Shown: piece after piece, positions 57,110 to 64,000 of the stretch
How positions within the stretch are numbered: the stretch's first letter is position 1
Layout: each line of letters starts with the position of its first letter
Source: Jackrogersella multiformis
Taxonomy: Eukaryota > Ascomycota > Sordariomycetes > Xylariales > Hypoxylaceae
DNA length: 64,000 bases
Assembly (NCBI GenBank): GCA_902806575.1
Contig: CADCXD010000004.1
Span: 496,001 to 560,000 of the forward strand
Direction of reading: 5' to 3'
The notes under the pieces: generated by a model
What the model was told of the DNA's origin: nothing
Database searches by the model: none
Seen by the model: only the letters and a program-made list of their open reading frames with translations
Made by a program: the position numbers and the translations under genes

Positions 57110-57418
57110 TGTGATAAGGGTAATAGGATTTGGAACTGTAGTTCAAATTCGAGTAATAATTCTCTATGGTCTTAAGGTCCTTGCCTTCTATCTCTTCTTG
57201 CGAAGCGAGGCGTAATGACCTATATGTATATAATCTAAATATCTCTTTAAGCGCCGTTAGCGCTTTTTTAATTTTATTAGTTTAATTTTATATATATTAA
57301 TTAAGTTTTTTAATTAATCTTATTTAATAGCTTTATTTTATAAGTTTTAATATATTTTATATTTATTAATTTATATATATTAATTATATTTTATTTTATG
57401 GAATTTATTTATATAATA
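57110..57418 (-). repeat. 3' LTR of element 2 (left end on the plus strand)
   Basis: 309 bp. The outer ~130 bp (57110-57240) are almost unmutated; the inner part is AT-rich. The boundary is set by alignment with the solo LTR. Confidence 0.85.
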
Positions 57419-60400
57419 TTAGTTTTTTTTTATGTTCGTTTTTAAGTATATTATATAATTATAAGATCGTAAGGTTTATTAGCATATTATTTATGAAATA
57501 ATTTAATTATTGCTTTTACTTTTTTATTAAATATATATTTATAAGGGTTTTAACTTTAATATTTTTTAATTAATTAATTTTTTTACTTTATAAGATATTT
57601 TATTTTACTTTAGTTTTTAATAAAGTTTATTACTTATTTTATTTAATAGTTTTTAAATTTTATTAAGGTTATTATACGTAAAACTTAATTAAGGTTAAGA
57701 AGTTTTTAATTATTAACGCGATAAGGTTTAATAAGTAAAATATAAAACGAGTTATATATTTTTTATTTCTTAAGAAAAATAAGTTTTATTATAGTAAAAA
57801 AAATTATTTATTAAATTTTAAACAGGCTTAAAAGCTTTTTGTTTAATTTTTTAACGAAGCGTTTAGTTTTAATATTTTTTACGTTTAATATTACGAATTA
57901 ATTTATTTTAAAAATTAATATATTTTTTTGTCGTTTATTAATTTATTTTTTTATTTATTAACGGTTTTATTTTAAATGTTTTTATATATTTTAATATATT
58001 TATATTATTTAATATATATATAGCTTACTTTTAAAATTACGTAAAATATTTATAAGGGGATTATAAGTTGCCGAGTGGTAATTATAATTAATATAAAAAA
58101 AAGTAAGTTATATTAATAAGGAAATAATATTATTATAAGTAAATTTTATAATTATAAGTAAATTTTTTTAATTATTTATTTTATAATTAACGAAGGTTTT
58201 AAGATAGATTTTTAAAATTTAATTAAGGCGTTTTATTTACTTATTAATTTACGAGTAAAATATAGTATTTATATAAGATTTAATATTTATTAATTTAAAA
58301 AAGTCCTTTTAAATATAAAATATAAACTTAAAATCTTTATTAAAAATGATATTTAAAGGTATATTATATAATCTTTAATATTGTTTAATAAAGATTTTAA
58401 TTAAATCGTTAGATTTTTATTTTTCTATTTTAAAAGAAATAAAATGCGTTATTTTAAAAAATAGATTTATTATTATTATTAATTAAAATTTATAATATAA
58501 TTTTATCGGTTAAAAATATTTATATAAAGTATAACGAGGGATTTTATTTTATTAATATTTTAAATAACTTTATACGTAATTTTAAATAATGTTTTTAATA
58601 TTTAATTATTAAAAGTTTTAGATAATTAGTTTTAAGGTTTTATTTATTTTTATATATTTAGTAATAAAAGTATTATGTTTAATAAAAATGAATTCTTTTT
58701 AAAGTTTTATAAGTATTTAAAGTTTTTTTTTTCGATATAAAAAGTTATTTTATAAAATAACGTTTTTAAAAGGATTTTTTATTTACATAATATATTTTAA
58801 GTTATTAATGATTATTTTTTTTAATCGTTTAATAAAATTAAGAGCTTAATTAAGTATAATAAAATTATAAACTTTTTTTAATATAACGAGGATAATTATT
58901 AAAGAGGCGAATAAAGTTCTTTAAAAGTGTAAAAAATGTTTATTTTATAAGATCGATTTTATAAATTGATTTTTAACTTTTTTTTTTAAATTAATATTAT
59001 AATAATTTTAAAAGAATATTAGCTTTATTATTTTATTTGTTTAATCGGTAATTAATAATAAATTAATATAATAAAAGTTCTTATGTTTATTAAGTTTAAC
59101 GTTAGTTTAAAATTTTAATTATTATAAAATAAGTTAAGTTTTAATGATTTAAATAAATTTTAATTTAATGTTTAACTTTTTTTAAATATTAATATTATTT
59201 TTAAAGGAGTTTATTATAATTAATAATTTTTTATTATAAATTTTATAATTTATTTTTACCGGTATAAATTTACAGGAATAATAAGTTATAAGTTTAAGTT
59301 TATTTTATTTATTTTTTTAAAAAAGAACGGCGTTAATGGTATAATTTAAGGCATTAATTTCAATATAAGTTTATTTTAAAAGGTTTAAATAAAACGGAAT
59401 TTAAGTTTTTTAAAGGATTTATTTATTTTTTCGGTTTATTTTTAATTTTTTTAATTTTTTTTATTTGCGTTAATAATTAGCCTTATTATTTTTAAGAATT
59501 TTTTTATGAATTATCGATAAAAGTTTATAAAGTTAATAAATTGTTAGGATTTTTTTAATAATTTAAACGTTTCTTAATTATTAATATAATTAATTTTATT
59601 TTATATTATTAAGATATTATTAATTTTAATAATATAATTAAAGAAATTTATTTTTTAGATTTTTTAAAAGTATTTTTACGGATTAATTATAAGGTAATAT
59701 TTTGTAAGTTTTTTTAAGATTTTTTTAACGATTTTATCGTGTTTTTTATAGTGTTTATATAAATGAGGAAATTATTTAAATATATTAAAAATTTTAAATT
59801 AATAAAGTTTTAAAAAATATTATTTATTATAAATTAGAAGGTTATAAGAATATTAATTAATTTAAAGGATATAATTAAATATTTAAAAAGATTATATTTA
59901 TATTGAAAGGTTATTTTTTAATTCTTTTTTTTAATTTTAATAAACTATTTTACAGTTTTAAAGCAAATTTATAATTTAAATATTAAAGGTATAAAGTATC
60001 GGATAAGAATAATAATATTATTTAGGTTTTTATAATTTATTATAAGTTAAAAAAGGTTTTAAGCATTTAACTTATTTATAAATATTATAAGTGTTATATA
60101 AGATAAAGTTAACTTTTAAATACGTTTATTATTAAATATTTTGTTTAATTATAATTTTAACGTATTAAGTTTTTTTTATTTATAACGTAAAAAGTTTTTT
60201 AAAGAAGCGTTTTTTTTTAAAGATTAATAACGTGATCTTATAATTAATAATTTAAGAAGCATTATTTTATTTTTTTCGTTATAATATATATAAATTTACA
60301 AAATTCTTTAAAAACGCTTTTTAATATTTCATTTACTTTAATATTTTTTATTATTATTATATTAGTTAGTTTTTTTAAGTTATATAAGGTTAAATTAATA

Positions 60401-63400
60401 TAATATTTCCGATAATAAAAAAAATTAAACTTAATCTTTTTAGGATTTAAGAAAAAGTTTACGAGTTTATAAATTTTTATTTATTATTATAATATAATAA
60501 TATTACATTTATTATTTAAAATGTTTAATTTAAAATTAATTTTAAAGAAATAATCTTTTTAATAATAAAAGATAAGGAGGTTAATATAATAACGTTTTAT
60601 AAAAGGGATTTAAGTTAAATCGAAGGTTAATATAAATTATATATATTATTTTTTAATAATTAGTAATTTTTATTTCTTTATTTTAAAAAAAGATATTATT
60701 AAGATTAAGTTTTTTAAGTTTAATAATGTTTATATTTAATATTTTTTTTTTTATATATTAATATTATATTAATAATAAATTTATATTTTAAAATTAATTT
60801 TAAATAAAAAATTTTTATAACTTTCGTTTTATTTTTAATTAATTTTTTAATTATTACGATTTAACGTATTTTATTTTAATTTAGTTATAAGATTTACCGA
60901 GGTATAACGTTAAGGTTATTTAAAAATTTAAATTAAAGTTTTCGATTTTTATAATTTAAAGATAAAATAATTCTTATAAAGTTATATTTACTTATACTTT
61001 TTTTTATAATAAAAATATAAGTTAAGTATTATTATTTTAAGGTTATTTTACGAAGGAGATTTTATCTAGATTTAATAATAAATCTTTATTATTAACGTTT
61101 TTTTTAGCGAAATAAAAAAAGGTTTAATAATTATTACGTTTATAATGTTAATAAGATTTTTTATCTTTTTTTTATTAATTTATATTTGTTTAATTAATTT
61201 TTTTTAAAATATTTTTATTGTTAAATTAAACCTTATTTTTTTAGTTTAATTTTAGCTTACTTTTATTTTTAAGTTTATTATTATTTTTTAAGGATTAATT
61301 TTAGCTTAAATTAAAGCTGTTTTTTTTTGCGGTTAATTTAGCTTAATTTCGAAGGTTTTTAAGTTAAAGCGGGCCCTTTTTTTCCCGAAATACCGGGGTT
61401 AATTAGTATATTTTTATATATTTAATTTGCTTTTTAAATAGCGGTAAAGAATTCTTTATTTATATTTAAAAATTCTTTTTATTTAAAATAAATTAATTTA
61501 GTAATTTTATTAAAAAAGGTTTTAACGATATAATTTTAAAACGTTATTTTAAATTATTAGATTATTTTATTAATGTTTAATAATTTAATAAAATATTAAA
61601 TAACGTTTTCTTAATATTTAAGCTTATTTATTTTTTTAAATTGCGATATTTTTTAAAAGGTTTATAAAATGTTTTTAAAAAATAATAACGTATATTATTT
61701 AAGTATTAAAAACCTTTAATTATATAATTTAGTTTTTATATTATTAATATTATAATTATATTTTTTAAAATAATAACGATTTAATTTAATTAATGCGGTA
61801 AAAATCTTTAGGAAAACTTTTTATATATATTTATTAAATTTAAAACTTTAAAAAGTTTTTATTATTATAAACGATAGGTTTGTTAAGTTATATTAAATTA
61901 ACGATAATTATAACATAAAAAAAATAAATTAATTATTTTAAGGTTTTAAATAATCGGTTATTATTATTTTAAGGTGGAAAATCTTTATTATTATATAAAA
62001 GTATAAGATTATTTTAAGGTGGTTTTTTAAAAAGGTTTTTAAGTAATTTAAGGTTTTAAGATTAATTATTAAAATCGAAATTATTTAAGTTATTATTAAG
62101 TATTTTAGCGGCTTTTTTAGGGGGAATTTTATTTTTATTTTTTTTAAATATAAAAAGGTTAATTTTAATAAAGTTAAATTATATTTAAGCGTTTTTAGTT
62201 ATTTTTTTAATTTAAGCTTATAAAAAGGATTATAAAAAAAAGTTTTTTATTTAAACTTTTAAATTAAAATATTTAATAAATGATATTTTAAAATATATTA
62301 AGTTTTTTTAATTAAAAGAATTTAATTTAATTAACGTTTTTAATATAATATGCCTTTTAATACTTTTTAAAATAAAATAAATATTAATTAATTTATTAAG
62401 AATAACTTAAATATAAACTTTTAAATTAACGGCAGATTTTTACGTTAATATATATAAGGTTTATATATTTTTTTATAAAAAGATTATTAATTTAAGATTT
62501 TTTAATATAAGCTTAATTTATTACATTTATTAAAGATTCTTTTACTTTTTAATATTTTAATAAAAAGTTTAAAAGGTTTATTAATAATAATTAACCATTT
62601 TTTTAAATTTTTTAATAATTTTTTATTAACCTTAATTATTTTATATATATTAAATAATTATATTTTAAATGTATTACAAAAAATCTAAGCTAGTTTATTA
62701 GATTTATTATTTAAAATAAGTTATTTATTTATTTATTAATACTATATCGGTTTAATTAAATTAAATTATTATATTATAAATTATTTAAATTATATTATAT
62801 TAATTTTAAATTTAGTTTTTATTAATAATTTAATTATTTATAACGATTATAATAAATATTTAAATAATATAATAATTATCGTATATCTTTTAATAAAACT
62901 TAATAAATTATATAAAAAAGTTATTAAAATTAATTTTAATATTATTAATATTAAAAACGTTTTATATAATTATTTTATAATTTTAAGGGTTATAAAGGAT
63001 TATAATATTATCGTTATTAAGTTAAAATAATTTAAGAATAAAAGAAAGGTTTTAAAGCGATATATTTTTTATTTTAAATATTTTAATAAAGAATTATATA
63101 TTAAAACGTTATTTAATTTTAATAAGTTTTTATAAACGGTAATTCTTTTTATACTTACCTTTAGCTTTAAAATTTTATAAGAAAGGTATTATTAAAAACT
63201 TGAAAAATTATTTATTATTTAATAAGGAAAATAATTTAAAATTTTATGGATTAATTAATAATAAAATTAAGGTATAAATATTTAACTTAAGTATTTATAA
63301 AATAATAAAATTAATAAGTAATGTTAATATAATATATTTTAATAAGAAGTTTTTTTAAATAAATTAATTACTTATAAGTGGTTAAAATAAGGTAATTTTT

Positions 63401-63477
63401 AAAAAAAGATTAATTTTCTTCCGAAAAACTTATACTTTTTTAAGAATAAGGTTTTCTTAAAATAAAAAATTTTTATC

Positions 63478-63759
63478 TATAATAAAAGTAATAAAATTTA
63501 AAACTATAATTTAAAGGTCTTTGCTTTTTTTTTATTTTTTTTATAAAAAAAGGCATAATAATATATATATATAATTTAAATATCTTTTTAAGCGCCGTTA
63601 ACGCCTTCTTAATCTTATTAATTCAATTTTACATATATTAACTAAATCTTTTAATTAACCTTATTTAATAACTTTATTTCATAAGTTTTAACATATCTCG
63701 TATTTATTAACTTATATATATTAATTATACTTTATTTCGTGAAGCTTATCCATATGACA
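63478..63759 (-). repeat. 5' LTR of element 2 (right end on the plus strand), with a 28-bp deletion
   Basis: 282 bp. Compared with the other LTR it lacks about 28 bp close to its inner end (the segment from TTCGAG to CTTAA). The outer ~130 bp next to host DNA are less mutated. Confidence 0.8.
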
Positions 63760-63764
63760 TTAAC

Positions 63765-64000
63765 TACCTTTATTCCATATTACGGTTGCTTTTATCATGC
63801 GATTACTAAGGCGCTAAATAGTTTTCACGATATTTGATGAGAATCTCGGTTTCTTCTGATCATCTATGAAGCTGTGCAATAATACCAAGCGTAATACTGC
63901 ACCTCATTCTATTAAGCTGCGAGGTGAGTATGCCCTGTCTCTACAGCTTAGTTAGATTCAAAGTATATAGATCTACGAATTAGGTTAACGCGCTGAAGAG
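63765..64000. other. Host sequence right of element 2
   Basis: Returns to normal base composition directly after the TTAAC duplication. No gene is visible in the 236 bp left. Confidence 0.6.

Larger units (their letters stand above)
57110..63759 (-). mobile_element. Ty3/Gypsy LTR retrotransposon copy 2, RIP-degraded, reverse orientation
   Basis: A 6650-bp element with its LTR ends at 57110 (TGTGATAAGGG, the reverse complement of the LTR terminus) and 63759 (TATGACA). It is flanked by a perfect 5-bp duplication TTAAC (57105-57109 and 63760-63764). The interior is extremely AT-rich with no ORF. On the minus strand, near 59830-59920, the residues FQYKYNLFKYL...FKLINILITF and, near 59760-59790, YLNNF echo the Ty3/Gypsy RT blocks seen in copy 1. 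Both copies are the same family and were mutated independently. Confidence 0.92.

Noticed and set aside
1..64000. CRISPR array, operon-type promoters, riboswitches
   Set aside because: The window is fungal nuclear DNA; no regularly spaced repeats or bacterial signals are present.

Overview
The window is nuclear DNA of a filamentous ascomycete (Pezizomycotina, most likely a Sordariomycete). The evidence is short 45-70 nt introns with GTRNGT donors and CTAAC-like branch points, typical single-copy fungal genes (Arp3, Tfb4, an UNC-45/Cro1/She4 chaperone, Trm2, a taspase-like protease, DUF3433 and Pth11/SAT20-type membrane proteins), a tRNA-Arg(UCU), and two Ty3/Gypsy retrotransposons turned extremely AT-rich in the manner of repeat-induced point mutation (RIP).

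Layout. 1-12.5 kb holds an RRM+R3H RNA-binding protein (+), a small secreted Hce2/Ecp2-like protein (-), a 921-residue DUF3433 membrane protein (-), a small membrane protein (+) and the tRNA. 13.6-22.9 kb is an accessory block: a rhodopsin-like integral membrane protein (-), a nine-exon P450 (-), a class I terpene cyclase (+) divergent from the P450, and a sulfotransferase-like membrane-anchored protein (+). The cyclase and P450 look like the core of a small terpene locus. The cyclase resembles the N-terminal half of fusicoccadiene/ophiobolin-type bifunctional synthases but ends after that domain, with no prenyltransferase half.

23.2-31.4 kb is a CorA-like transporter gene cut in two by a 6.6 kb RIP-degraded Ty3/Gypsy element (24106-30736) with a perfect CCAAC target-site duplication. 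Without the element and one duplication copy the host reading frame is continuous at 482 codons. Next come a RelA/SpoT-domain protein (+) and an F-box membrane protein (-). 36.5-50.9 kb is a conserved housekeeping block: arp3 (-), taspase-like (+), tfb4 (-), UNC-45/Cro1-like (+) and trm2 (-); trm2 has a frame break at a C8 run. 52.4-56.5 kb has two orphan genes, one with a long perfect hairpin near its start codon. 56.7-63.8 kb holds a barely mutated solo LTR and a second RIP-degraded copy of the same element in reverse orientation (57110-63759, duplication TTAAC).

Intergenic DNA outside the AT-rich blocks is peppered with short palindromic TACCTAGGTA-type motifs. Exon coordinates were worked out by hand from reading frames and splice signals; none has been checked against transcripts.
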